Assembly (NCBI GenBank): GCA_023614405.1
Contig: CM042685.1
Coordinates: forward strand, 238,493,661 to 238,557,660
Source: Avena insularis
Taxonomy: Eukaryota > Streptophyta > Magnoliopsida > Poales > Poaceae
Direction of reading: 5' to 3'
Length of the DNA: 64,000 bases
Shown here one piece after another: positions 32,468 to 44,266 of the stretch; within the stretch, counting starts at the first letter, position 1; every line of letters starts with the position of its first letter. The translations under genes and the position numbers were made by a program. The notes under the pieces are model-generated. The model made no database searches. It was not told the DNA's origin and was given only the letters and a program-made list of their open reading frames with translations.

Positions 32468-35400
32468 TATGGCACCAGCCCCGGCTCTAACCCATGACAG
32501 GGTTGTGCCATGGCCAAGGGCCCATGCCAGAGTGGGGCCCATTTTTTCTAGCGCTAAACTACAAGGGCCCAGGAAAAATAGTCAGGAGGGAGATCGATCG
32601 ACAGGGACAGGGTTATGTCTCCTCGATCGCGGGGCAAAACCGAAACTTCGCCCTGCCTGTGCCGCGATCGCGAACTCCTCGGCTCGCCTCGGCCATGATT
32701 CGTCTCGCTCATGGATTTCGTTAACGCCAGACACGCTGAACGCTGAGCGGTAGGCAACGCCCCAGCCCACGTGGCCACACCCAACGCCAGCGCCCCAGCC
32801 CAGGCCCCCCCTGCGCGGCTGCGCCTTTCTCTGCGCGCCCTGCTGCCCCTTGACTCTGCGCCCTGCAGCCGTCTGACCTACGCTAATCGCTCGTTACGCA
32901 TACTTGCGGTGAAGTGTTACGCCTCTGTAACTTAGATCATCGACAGACTGTAAGTTTATCTGTTTATGTCTAATTCCTTCTTATCAATCCCTGATTTAAT
33001 TCTTCTAATTAATCTCTCGATTCGGTGTTACTATCTTTGATATAAATTCCATCACAATCTTTGATAGGTGTTACGATGGGGAAGCAATTGTCGGGTGCTG
33101 CGAAAAAGAAGAAAAGAAAGAGAGAGAATCAGCTTATTGATTCACAAAGAGGTGCTTTAAATAAGGTTTTTCTAACAAAAAGTAGTGTTGATGTCAACAA
33201 TAATAATCAAAGGCAAGAATCTGATCTCGGAGAAGATGATGAGAATAATTCAAATACAAACTTTGAGGCCAATGAACAATCCTCAGAAAACGGTAAATAA
33301 CTAACTAGCGTCAATTTTTCGATCTTTTGTAAATAAGTAACTAATTACAATCTTTTGTTTGCCATGCAGATGTTGATGTTAATGTTAATGAGGACAATAT
33401 AGGGGAAGAACAAGATGCTCCTAGTGGTGATAAAAAATCCCCAAAAAAGGGTAAATAACTAACTAGCATCAATTTTTTTTGCCATCTTTAAGTAAGTAAT
33501 TACAATCTTTTGTTTGCCATGCAGATGCTCCAAGTGGTGATGAGCAAGATGATTCTCTTTCATCTATCTATGATCTTAGAACATGGAATAATCTTAATAA
33601 CTGTAAAAGGGATATTTTAATTGAAAAGGGACCTGTGAGAGAATTGGGTTTGGAGTTCCCTAAGGATGACAAAGGTAGACAATTTTTCTTATGAATACTA
33701 CTCCAGAAAGTTAGCCAACTGTGAGGTTGTTGATAGAAAGTGGTTGGTTTACTCCAAAGAGGTGGACAAAGTTTATTGTTTTTGCTGCAAATTGTTCAAA
33801 TCAAATAATAATAAGTCATTGCTAACATCTGATGGATTGAGAGATTGGCAGCGTCTTAGTCCAAGACTCAAAGATCATGCGAAGAGTGTTGAGCATTTGA
33901 CAAACATGAATACATGGAATGAACTAAGGTTGATGTTAAGCAAAAAACAAACAATTGATGATGACATGCAACGGTTGGTTGCAAAGGAAAAAGAGCGTTG
34001 GCAACAGGTTTTGCAAAGAATAGTTATTGCAGTGAAGTTTCTTGCAAAACATAATTTGGCCTTTCGAGGATCAAATGTGAAGTTGTATCAAGATAGTAAT
34101 GGAAATTTTCTAGGCACAGTTGAAATGATTGCCGAATTTGATCATGTGATGCAAGAACATATTAGGCGCATTCAAAACAATGAAATTCATCATCATTATC
34201 TTGGTCACAACATTCAAAATGAGTTGATCTCGCTCCTTGCCGATGATGTGAGAAAGGTTATGTTAAAGATCATCAAGGATGCCAAGTATTTCTCTGTTAT
34301 CTTAGATTGTACCCCGGATGTGAGCCATGAAGAACAAATGACGCTAGTTGTGCGTTGTGTCAATATATCAAGTGACATCCCGAGAGTGGAGGAGTTTTTC
34401 CTAGGATTCATAAAGGTTGATGACACATCAGGATTTAGGCTTTTTAATGTATTGTTGAATACATTGGATGCTCTTGACTTGGATGTTGGTAATGTGAGGG
34501 GGCAAGGTTATGACAATGGTTCCAACATGAAGGGAAAAAAGCAAGGTGTTCAAAATCGTTTGCTTATAGTAAACCCGGAAGCATTATATATGCCATGTGC
34601 ATGTCATAGTTTTAATCTCACTCTTTGTGATATGGCAAAATCATGCGAACAGGCTATTTCATTCTTCGGTATTATCCAACATATATATGTATTGTTTGCA
34701 CGTTCTATTAAGATGTGGAAGATTTTTCTTGATAATATTCCAAATATGACTCTCAAACCATTGTCAGATACTCGTTGGGAGAGTCAAATAAAGAGTGTGC
34801 AACCTATAAGGTTCCAAACTACCCAAGCAAGATCAGCTTTGAAGGAACTAGAGAAGACTTCTACTGATGATCCAGCTACGATTAGTGATGCTCAATCATT
34901 GTACAAAGTACTTGGGAAATTTGAGACTTTAGTTGGTATGGTTATTTGGCACGAGGTTTTATTTTCTGTAAATATGGTGAGCAAGAAGTTACAGGAAAAA
35001 AATGTGTGCATTGATGCTACTGTCAAACACATTGAAGGGGTCATTGAATTTTTTTAGAAGTTCAGAGTTGAAGGATTCAATACTAGCATTGAAAGTGCCA
35101 AAAACCTTACATCTTCTATGGACATAGAGCCAAAATTTCGTACAAAACGTCAAAGTAAAATAAAGAAGCATTTTGATGAAATCAGTGATGATGAAGAATA
35201 ATTACAGTTGTCAGCTATTGAATCTTTCGGAGTTTCTTACTTTCTTGTCATTGTTGACACTGCAATTGCTTCATTGAATAGTCAATTTGAGCAGCTGAAG
35301 AAATTTGAGAAGGTGTTTGGTTTCTTATTCAACTCAAAGAATCTGAAGTCCATGAATGAAAGTAATCTACGGAAATCTTGCACTACTTTTGCAGAAACTT

Positions 35401-36087
35401 TTACTCATGAGAATTCATGTGATGTCGATCTTAATGATTTTTTTCTCTGAGTTAAAGGTATTGCAAGTAACTTTGCCAGATAATTTGATGTCAGCGCATG
35501 AGATTCTTTAATTCATTACAATCGTGGATTGCTATCCAAATGTCTCAGTTGCCTATCGGATCCTTTTGACTTCATCTGTGACCGTGGCCTCAGCTGAAAG
35601 AAGTTTCTCTAAAATAAAGCTATTGAAGAACTGTTTGAGTCAACTATGTTACAAGACAGATTGAATGGCTTGGCTACGTGTTTTATTGAGAAGGATATAT
35701 TGGACAACATTAATCTTGATTGTGTCCTCGATGGTTTTGCATCTAGAAATGCACGAAGAAGCTTTTTACGAAGCACTGAAGCTTAATTGTCGATGAACTA
35801 ATTGGAGGCTGTTTTTTTTGAGGTATTCACTAGCATGGAATACTTGTTATATTTTCCTACCATTTTTATTTTTTCCATCTAAATATCACAATGCTATAGT
35901 GCTTGACAATTATTTATAGACATCTCGACTATGAACGTGTGGTTATATGCTTTTAAATATTTTGCAAGTAAAATTGGCACATATATCATCTATCTAGTTA
36001 TACGTACATATACAAATTGTCTTTAGGGGACCTTTTATCGACTTCGCCCAAGGGCCCTGAAAAATATAGAGCTGACCCGTATGGCAC
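32468..36087. mobile_element. hAT DNA transposon, 3604 bp, with 8-bp target duplications
   Basis: The element is 32476-36079. TATGGCAC flanks it on both sides (32468-32475 and 36080-36087). The ends form a short imperfect inverted repeat (left CAGCCCCGGCTCTA, right complement CGGGTCAGCTCTA). The 8-bp duplication and the encoded TTF-finger/hAT-dimer transposase both point to the hAT superfamily. It sits inside the minus-strand Helitron gene. Confidence 0.93.
33076..35786 (+). pseudogene. hAT transposase (TTF zinc finger, DUF4371, hAT dimerisation), broken
   Basis: Exon 1 begins at ATG 33076 (MGKQLSGAAKKKKRKREN, a nuclear-signal-like start) and ends at 33292. Exon 2 is 33370-33450 and exon 3 starts at 33525; introns are GTAAATAA...GCAG. 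At about 33684-33688 a run of five T shifts the frame by one. The main frame then continues (33666-35057) with a TTF-type finger ([14 protein letters not shown]), a DUF4371-like region ([40 protein letters not shown]) and [17 protein letters not shown] at 35055-35057 and TAA at about 35199 interrupt it. Further shifts affect the C-terminal dimerisation region (SVTVASAERSFSKIKLLK; end TAA 35784-35786). The family cuts and pastes hAT DNA; this copy cannot make a full protein. Confidence 0.88.
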
Positions 36088-36132
36088 AATCCATTTGTTA
36101 TCTAGCGGATGCCATTTTTTATAACATAACTG

Positions 36133-38412
36133 CTATTGTCTTGACGTTGGTACCCCCAGGCCGTCTATTATAGTTATCTCGTTAAAATAATTAGGATAAT
36201 ACTTGGAACACTTCCTATCTTTCATGCACGGAGATTCTGGATTGTAGTCTCCACATGGGCCATCAACCATAAACTCCTCCACAAGTGCGTATCTAAGTGG
36301 ATCTACTTTATTGTCTGGTATTTCTACAAATATGTAAGAATCAATTTTTGCGGGTGTAGAATCTTCGGTGTCCGCCTTTATCCACACAAGCAAATGTATG
36401 TGAGGCAAACATCTTTTCTGAAACTCGAAGCGTACAAATATGTCCAAATAAAGCATATGTAAGAGAGTAAATACGTAGAAGAGGGTAACATGTGAAAACA
36501 CATATATAGTAATATGATAAAGTGAGTTAGTAGAATATGCATTGATGGGACTAATTTTTTTGCCCTTTCTAACGCCCTTAGTATATTCTTGATTTTAATC
36601 TTGAAAACACGTGTAACAATATTGGGCCTATCTGCATGACTCTAACCATCTTCCATAAGCAAAGCATGACATCCCATCTTGATAATTCTGGATCATATAC
36701 CGTGGGCTTCTAGTGTAGCTAGAAGGTAAAATATACTGGACACCAATGTTTTTACCACTTGAGTTTCCTTAGCCAAGAGAGTCTGATATGCCTTGATATG
36801 TTTCAGATCTGAGGCTATCTTGATTCCAAAACTAGTAGCTAAGCCTATCAAATTCAACACAAGAATATGCATCAACGTCCAACTGATGAGTAGACCGGCC
36901 ACAACATGTAAATGGACTGGACTCTCCTCTATGATAATGCGGTCTGTAACAGTAAAACTCAAGCATAGTTAAGTCCTTTCGCTCAGTAATAGGAACACCA
37001 TCTACCTCTTGATACCTAATGCCAATATGAAATCCTCTTGAGGCCTGAGGAAATAATAGTAGGTATTGAAGAGTCATAAGAGAAGGATTCTGAGGAGACA
37101 CACGCTGAAAAAACCTAGAATTTTTCTCAACAATAATATCTAATTTGTTTGTCTCCATATCGAAATCACCAACAATAAGAGCGGCAAAGCTCAACAGGAA
37201 GAGAGTAAAGATTTCCATGGTTGGCTCCTTCATGACCAAACAATCTTATTGCCACCTCTGTACAATGAGGAGACAAAAAATCCTTTTCTCTGCCATTCGA
37301 AACGTTTGCACAAGTGGATTGCATCTGTTAAGTATATCCCTAAGAGCGTCAACCACAACAGGGTCAGGATTCTCCCTCAGTTGACGGCGACAACGGGCGT
37401 CATGTGGAACATAACCGCTTTTCCAAGGAGCATGGGAACCCTGTCGAAGATGTTTATGATGCACGATAGAAGATTGTTGTTCACTAAATGGAGTGGTTTC
37501 TTCTCCTTCACTTTCATCAGCAAAAAATATGCACAACCTTCTATCCAACTCATGCTCTGTATCATAAATATAGAGCTGAGCAAACTTGGGTATGGGATTC
37601 TCAGCTGGAGGAAGCAAAGAGACAATTTTATGGCAAACCACACCACATATCTTAAGACATAGGGTTCATTCCCAACGTTAACACTTTTGTCAATATGAAC
37701 TCTGAGTGAAGTGAAAGTGAACATATAATTATATTCACGAATCAAGCGCATGAAATTTTTAGATTGAGCAGCACCGTCAAAGCGGAGCAACTCAACCAAT
37801 GGAGATGGCCAATCAGGATAGACAGGAAGAGATACCTTTCCACCGCGGCAACAACTAGTGTATACAACCTTTTTCTGTCTCCTCTCTGTACTAAGACGCT
37901 TGCAACACTCTTTATACTAGAATGAAGGGCCACAATACTTGGAAACATGGTGAGGACCAGCATACTATGATCTACCACGGCAAGCACCTGGAAAAAGTAT
38001 CAATCACTAAACAATTAGAATCAAACAATGAAGTGGAAAGAATGGAATGCAAAAGAGGTAACAAAACTATAGAGGCTCACATTTAAGAACACCAATGTAG
38101 TCCACTGAGAAATGAAAATGGCCACGAACGAATGGAGTGGCAGCAACTGTAGTAAATATTCCAAAAAAGAGAATTGGATATCAGTGAAATGAGCAACATG
38201 TAAAATGATAATACAAAATATGTCCAATGAAGAATCACATACCAAGGAATGTATTGCCCACAAGTGCATTGACTAGCAACATGCTCCTCGTGTAGCAAAA
38301 CGGTAGAAGTAGCATCGATGGAATCAATATTATCAAACGAAGTTGTACAAAGATGTGACAAAGGAGCCCAAGAAACAAGCCTTGACAAACGGGACAAAAT
38401 ATCCAGGCTCAT
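36133..38412 (-). pseudogene. Helitron replicase, N-terminal and HUH-domain part, broken
   Basis: Read on the minus strand: 37910-37700 gives CCRGGKVSLPVYPDWPSPLV and FDGAAQSKNFMRLIREYNYM. Then 37641-37290 gives FAQLYIYDTEHELDRRLCIF and ILNRCNPLVQTFRMA, 37140-36880 gives LLFPQASRGFHIGIRY and VDAYSCVEFDRLSY, and 36440-36133 gives FQKRCLPHIHLLVWIKADTE with YALVEEFMVDGPCGDYNPES. This is the order of plant Helitron RepHel proteins, including the P-H-x-H metal motif of the rolling-circle initiator domain. Frames change several times, partly through introns and partly through decay. The next segment lies beyond the hAT element at 32428. Confidence 0.8.
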
Positions 38413-38453
38413 ATCAGAGCATTCATCAGAAGAATTGTTTGAAAGGATACGGA

Positions 38454-40558
38454 TGTCGCCTAGAGGGGGGGGAGGGTGAATAGGCGATTAAAACTTTTCC
38501 GAGGGAGGCTCGACAAAGGCGGAATTAAACTAGTGTTTACTTTGTAAAGCACAACCTAGAACAACTAAGGTTCACCTATGTGCACCAACAACTTATGCTA
38601 AGCAATACAAGCAACAATGTGATAGCAATATATATATTACTTCAAGCACGAAGGCTATCATAATGTAAAGTGCATAAGTAAAGAGCTCGGGTATAGAGAT
38701 AACCGAGACACGCGGGGACGATGATGTTTTACCAAGTTCCTCCCAACATGGAGTACGCCTCGTTTGGAGAGGGGGTGGTATCTAACCACCTACGCCACAA
38801 AAGGCCTCCCTTATTCTCCGGTGAATCTCACCCAACGGTATCGATCCATGCTTCCACTATCGGTGCACTTGTTGGTGGCAACCAGAACCTCTCACAAGGT
38901 TGGGGCACTTCTTCACAACTTAATTGGAGGCTCCCAACAAACGCCACAAAAGGCCACAACGCCACCAAGGCCACAAAACCGTTTAGGGTTCCAAGAACCC
39001 AAGAGGGACAAGCTCCAATGAGTAACACAAACCAAATCCTCCGAGGAGAACTCAAACCGATGCACCGAATGCAAATGGCAAGAACACCACAAAGGTGCTC
39101 AAATCTCTCACTCTCAAGTTCCAACAAAGCTACTAAAGCTATTGGGGGAACAAGAGAGGAGGAATCAAAGAGGGACACAAAATCCCCCAAAATCTAGATC
39201 CCCAAAGATACACTCACAAAGAGATGAATTGATTAGGTCAAAACATGGATCTAGATCTCCTCTCTCTTCCACTCAAATATGGGAAAGAATCATCGGAGGG
39301 GAAAAGATTAGGCAAGCTTCAAAATCTAGAGCAAGTGTGGACAAAGCTTAGCCTAATAGAAGAGGAAGAAGCTATCCAAACTGAAAACGGATAAGGGCTT
39401 AAATAGCGGCCCTAGAAAATTTGGCCGTTGGGGCATTTTTCTGTTTGGACCGGTAGTACCGGACAAAACCGGTACCACCACATGTGCCCAGGAAAAACGA
39501 AGCAGCAGATGGGGCCAGGGAGCAGCACAGCAGGCGAGCGGGGCCAGCGGCAGCAGCGCGTGCGAGCGTGCGGGAGCATGCATGCAGCGGCAGCGGGGCC
39601 CAGCGCGAGGTGGGGCTAGCAACAACGCGGGTCAACGGGGGAAGCAGCTGCGCGCGAGCAAGGCCAGCAGCGAGCGGGCGATCAGGCCAATGTGAGCTGG
39701 CCTCGCGGCATCGGGCAGGGCGCGCGAGGCGAGCGAGCGGCGGCATGCGGGCACAAGAGAGAGGGGCCAAGACGAAGCGGCGTAGCGCATGCGGGCGCGC
39801 AGGGAGCTGTGCCGGGCGGCAAGCTGGCCCAGCCAATGAAGGAACCGCCGGCCGGGTGGGCGCCGGTAGTACCGCCCACCCGGGCGTATATCGGCCGGTC
39901 CGATAGGTCCGGATGCAGGTGTCGAGCAAGACGAAGTGGGCGGACCTGACCAGGCGTCCGGTACTAGGCCGACAAGACGACGACCGTAAAAAACTGTTTT
40001 TCCTTTTTCCTTTTAGAATTAAATCGGTAAATACTCAAACGACAATAACTTTTGATTGGTAGCTCCGATTGAACCGATTCCAATTGCGTTGGAAAGAGGA
40101 CGACAATAGCTACCCTATAAAAAGTATCAAGTAAAATAATGTGGGATACCTCACTTAGTGAAAAACCGAAAAGCCGCCAAGATCAAAATCGCAAAAAGAT
40201 ACAAACAGAAGATCCGATTTTGATGAACACGAGCTTGTTATGGAGATTACCACAAGCTTTATATCCTCACATGGATAAGACCAAATAACAACCAAATATG
40301 GTGATGGAAATATGCAAAGGTTTGAGATATCTCCGAACAAAGTGACCGAGTTACTCATTCGAGAGCCCCTCTTGATAGTACGACTATCTATCCTAAACCC
40401 GGTCTCCCACACACAATATGAGACCGGCAAAAGAGAAAACCTATCAAGATTATACCTTTTCCTTGAGCATTCCACTTGAGCTCGATGTAGACGATCTTGC
40501 CCTTCTCAAGATGGAACGCCTTTCTTGATTCTTCATCATCGATCCATGATCACTGAGG
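38454..40558 (-). repeat. Unidentified Triticeae-type repeat, left part
   Basis: Starts TGTCGCCTAGAGGGGGGG on the plus strand. It has a TATA-like minus-strand element (CTATTTAAGCCC near 39400) and a GC-rich part (about 39480-39960) with GGTACTACCGG-like motifs. No coding frame with motifs was found; the long frames at 39400-39950 come from GC bias. It appears to continue at 49249 after the inserted Angela-like element. It could be an LTR or a non-autonomous element. Confidence 0.45.
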
Positions 40559-41812
40559 TGTTGGAATTATGCCCTAGAGGCAATAATACAGATGTTATTA
40601 TTATAATTCTTGTTCATGATAAAGTTTATATTCCATGCTAGAATTGTATTAAGCGGTAACTTTGATACTTGTGTGGTTTATGAATAACACCGTGTCCCTA
40701 GTACGCCTCTATGGACTAGCTCATTGATTAATGATGGTTGAGGTTTTCTAACCATAGACATGAGTTGTCGATTAATAATGAGATCATGTCATTAGGAGAA
40801 TGATATGATGGACAGACCCAAATTAAGCAGAACAATTAGATCGTGTCATCGTGTTCATCTTTGTGAAGATTTTCCTATGTCAAGTATTGTATTCCTTAGA
40901 CCATGAGATAATACAACTCCCTGGTATCGGAAGAAAGCTTTGAGGTCATCAAATGTCATCCTATGTGAGGGTGATCATAAAGGTGTCTCTTAGGTGATCG
41001 GAAAGTACTTGTTGGGTTGTATGTATCGAGATGGAATTTGTCCCTCCTGAGTCGGAGAGATATACTTCGGGCCCACTCGGTAATCGATATCAACACCGCT
41101 TGCAAGCACGTGGTTAAGGAGTTAATCACAAAGTGATATCGGATTACGGAATGAGTAAAGTACTTGTTGTGAACGAGATTGAACTAGGTATGTCAATACC
41201 AACGATCGAATCTCGGGCAAGTAAAATATCGCATGACGAAGGGAATACATATATGGGATTAATTGAATCCTGGCATCGTGGTTCATCCGATATGATCATC
41301 GATGAATATGTGGGAGTCAATATGGGTTTCCAGATCCCGCTGTTGATTATTGATAGAAGATCATGTCTGCATATTCTCGAACCCGTAGGATCACACACTT
41401 AACGTGCCTCGACGCTAGGATAGAATGGATAATTGGTTTATGAGTTTTTGTTCGGAGTCTCGGATGAGATCCAGGACATCATGAGAGGTTCCGGAATGGT
41501 CTGGAGAATAAGATTCATATAAAGGAAATCAGTTTTTGGATTTCGGAATCGTTTCGGAGTATTCGGTATTGTACCGGAAGGTTCTAGAAGGTTCCAGAGT
41601 GGGACCAACATGGGCCCACTTGTCGGAGGGATGTGTGGGCCTAAAGGGGAGTGTCCTGGCCGCTTTGGGCCAGGGAACAAGGCCCCATAGGCCCAGCCGG
41701 CCAAACCCTAGGGAACCCTTCTAGAAGGAAGGGGGAAAACTTGCCCCCACTCCACCCTTGGGGCCGCCGCCCTAGGGCTTGGAGGAGGGGCCAAGGGGGC
41801 CGGCCAGCCCCC

Positions 41813-41820
41813 TATATAAG
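41813..41820 (+). promoter_or_regulatory. TATA box, Angela-like element 1 5' LTR
   Basis: TATATAAG after CCCC, matched at 48800-48807 in the 3' LTR and by TATATAAA in element 2. It lies about 65 bp before the CT repeat. Confidence 0.6.
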
Positions 41821-41880
41821 GTAGGAAGGGGCGCACCCTCCCTCTCCTACTCCTCCAACCCTAGCCGACAACTGCTGCCC

Positions 41881-41883
<3 letters not shown>

Positions 41884-41938
<55 letters not shown>
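41884..41938. repeat. (CT)27 microsatellite in the LTR leader
   Basis: About 27 perfect CT units. The partner LTR has only a short interrupted CT run at 48870-48890, so the expansion happened after insertion. Confidence 0.95.
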
Positions 41939-41940
<2 letters not shown>

Positions 41941-42311
41941 GACAGCGCATAGGCGAAGCCCTGCCGCAGAAATTCTCCACCATAAGCACCACGCCGTCAT
42001 GCTGCAGATCCAATCTATCTCTCCACCATTCTTGTTGGACCAAGGAGGGAGGAGACGTTGCGGCACCGTACGTGTGCATCTCTCGGAGGCGTCGCCACTT
42101 GCAGCGTAGGATCGGATCAGATCGCGAGGAGGAGACGGCTAGTACGACTACATCAACCACGTTCTGTTGAACGTTTCTGCTGTGCGATTTCTTCAAGGGT
42201 ATAAAGATCTCATCTATCTATCTCGTTGATTGCATCTCCTAGATTAGATCTTGGCTTTCTTGTTCGCATCCGTAGATTTTTTTTGATTTACTATGCTACA
42301 AAACCCTTTAG

Positions 42312-43530
42312 TGGTATCAGAGCTAGATCTATGCGTAGATGTGTTTCACGAGTAGAATGCAACATGCTTGTTGCGGGCATTGATGTTTTCTGTTGCAAGC
42401 CTCTTGTTGTGTATTTCTTCTGGCGCGGCATAGTGAGATCGAAGCGGTCCAGGCCAACTTTTCGCGACCTCGTTCGCGAGACCGGCTCCGCACTTGACGT
42501 GTGGCTTGTTCCACACATGCGGCTGATGGATGCCAGTTTCTCTCACTATAGTAGTCATGGGATTTACATCGGATGTTAGCAACCATAATATCACCATTGT
42601 GGCTTTCCATAGGTAAGAATCGTTCTTAGCTTGTTACTCCCATAAGCCACGTAAAACATGCAACAACAAAGTAGAGGCGTCTAACTTGTTTTTGCAGGGA
42701 GTGTTTTGTGATATGGTATGGCCCAAGACATGATGTGTGTGATGTATGCAATGATCATGTTTTGTAATATTTCACGACTTGCATGTCGATGAGTTCACAA
42801 CCGGCAGGAGCCATATGGTTGTCTTTATAATTGTGTATGGCCTGTGTGTCAACTTCTTATGCGCCATGTAATAGCTTTACTTTATCGCTAAGTAGTTAGC
42901 AATAGTTGTAGTTGTTATTCGTGGTGGAGGCAATCATGATGGAGTGATGGAGATCATGCTGGCGCGCACAAGATGGAGATCATTGCGTGAAGATTGGCTA
43001 TACCATGTCACATAAAATTATACGCATGTGATGTTTATCCTTTTATGTATCTTATTATGCTTAGATCGCGACGGTAGCATTATAAGATGATTCCTCACCT
43101 AAAGATCAAGATAAAATTGTGTTCTCCCCATGTATGCACCGTTGCGAAAGTTCGTCGTGTTCAAGCACCTCGTGATGATCGGATGCTATAAACTCTACGT
43201 TCACATACAACGGGTGCAAGCCAGTTTTGCACACGCGGAAATACTTGGGTTTGACTTGACGAGCCTAGCATGTACAGACATGGCCTCGGAACACACGAAC
43301 CGAAAGGTTAAACATGAGTCATATGAATGATATGATCGAAACTTTGTTTTCCACCATTGAAACCACATCTCTTCTCGTGAAGATCGGATTAGGTGTGGTG
43401 AATTTGGATCATGTTCACTAAACAACTTGAGGGATGTTGAATTTAGTGGGAGTTCATCTAGTAATTTAATTAAGTTGAACTAGTTATCATGAACATAGTC
43501 TAAATTGTATTTGCAAATTTTGTAGATCAA
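42312..43530 (+). other. Primer site and leader, Angela-like element 1
   Basis: TGGTATCAGAGC at 42312-42323, 1 bp after the LTR. The remaining 1.2 kb is untranslated leader without supported ORFs. Confidence 0.8.
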
Positions 43531-44266
43531 ATGGCTAAGTCCAACTTCAACTTCAATGTTTTTGCTGAGAAAGAAAAGCTTAAGAACAATGGGTCTAACT
43601 TCACCAACTGGTTCCATAATCGAGAATCATTCTCATTTGGCGGACAAAGGACTATGTACTAGAGAAAGCGAGGTGACGCCTCACTCTTGATGCGCCGGCT
43701 GATGAAAAAGCTGTTTATCAGTCGCGCAAAGATGATTATGGAGTGATTAAGAGTACCATGTTGTTTGCTATGGAACCGGACCTTCAAAATCGTTTTGAGG
43801 AGTTCGCCGGGCCCTTTGAGATACTTGAGGAACTGAAAACCATGTTTCAGACTCAGGCCCATTCTGAGAGATATGAGATCTCTGAGAAGTTCTTTAACTG
43901 CAAGATGGAGGAAGGGAGTTCCATTAGTGAGCACGCCATTAAGATGTCGGGCTACACTCAATGTCTTGAGCAACTGGACTGCAAGATTCCAGAAGAGCTC
44001 AAGATTGACAGAGTTCTGCAATCACTCCCTCCTAGATACAAAGGTTTTGTAGTTACTCACAATCAAATTGGTTCCACTGATACGATCACTGAGCTCTTCG
44101 CTTAGCTGAAAGTTGCGGAGGTGGATATCAAGAAAGATAATCATGTGTTGATGGTCAACAAGACCCCTAGCTTTAAGAAAGGTAAGGGTGCAAAGAAATC
44201 CTTCATGAAAGGTAGCGGCAAGCGCGTTGCCCCTGCTGAGAAGAAGCTCAAGTCTGGAGCCGGACA
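43531..44266 (+). pseudogene. Angela-like element 1 gag, broken
   Basis: ATG 43531 (MAKSNFNFNVFAEKEKLKNN, NGSNFTNWF). The frame is lost near 43620, recovered at 43743-44105 (FEEFAGPFEILEELKTMFQT, EISEKFFNCKMEEGSS, LKIDRVLQSLPPRYKGFVVT) and stopped by TAG at 44103-44105 where element 2 has a Lys codon. The Lys-rich end follows before the zinc knuckle of the next entry. Gag forms the virus-like particle in the cytoplasm. Confidence 0.85.

Larger units (their letters stand above)
40559..42310 (+). repeat. Angela-like element 1, 5' LTR
   Basis: TGTTGGAATTATG...ACCCTTTA. It is 35 bp longer than its partner, mainly through a CT-repeat expansion at 41884-41938. Confidence 0.9.

Noticed and set aside
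36832..37662. Plus-strand frames overlapping the Helitron region
   Set aside because: The minus strand carries the conserved Helitron residues in the right order; plus-strand frames are shadows.
39399..39949. Overlapping frames of up to 176 codons on both strands
   Set aside because: GC-rich non-coding DNA with low-complexity Ala/Arg/Pro translations and no motif; stops are simply rare.
41812..42196. Arg/Glu-repeat frames across the CT microsatellite
   Set aside because: Translations of a simple repeat inside an LTR.
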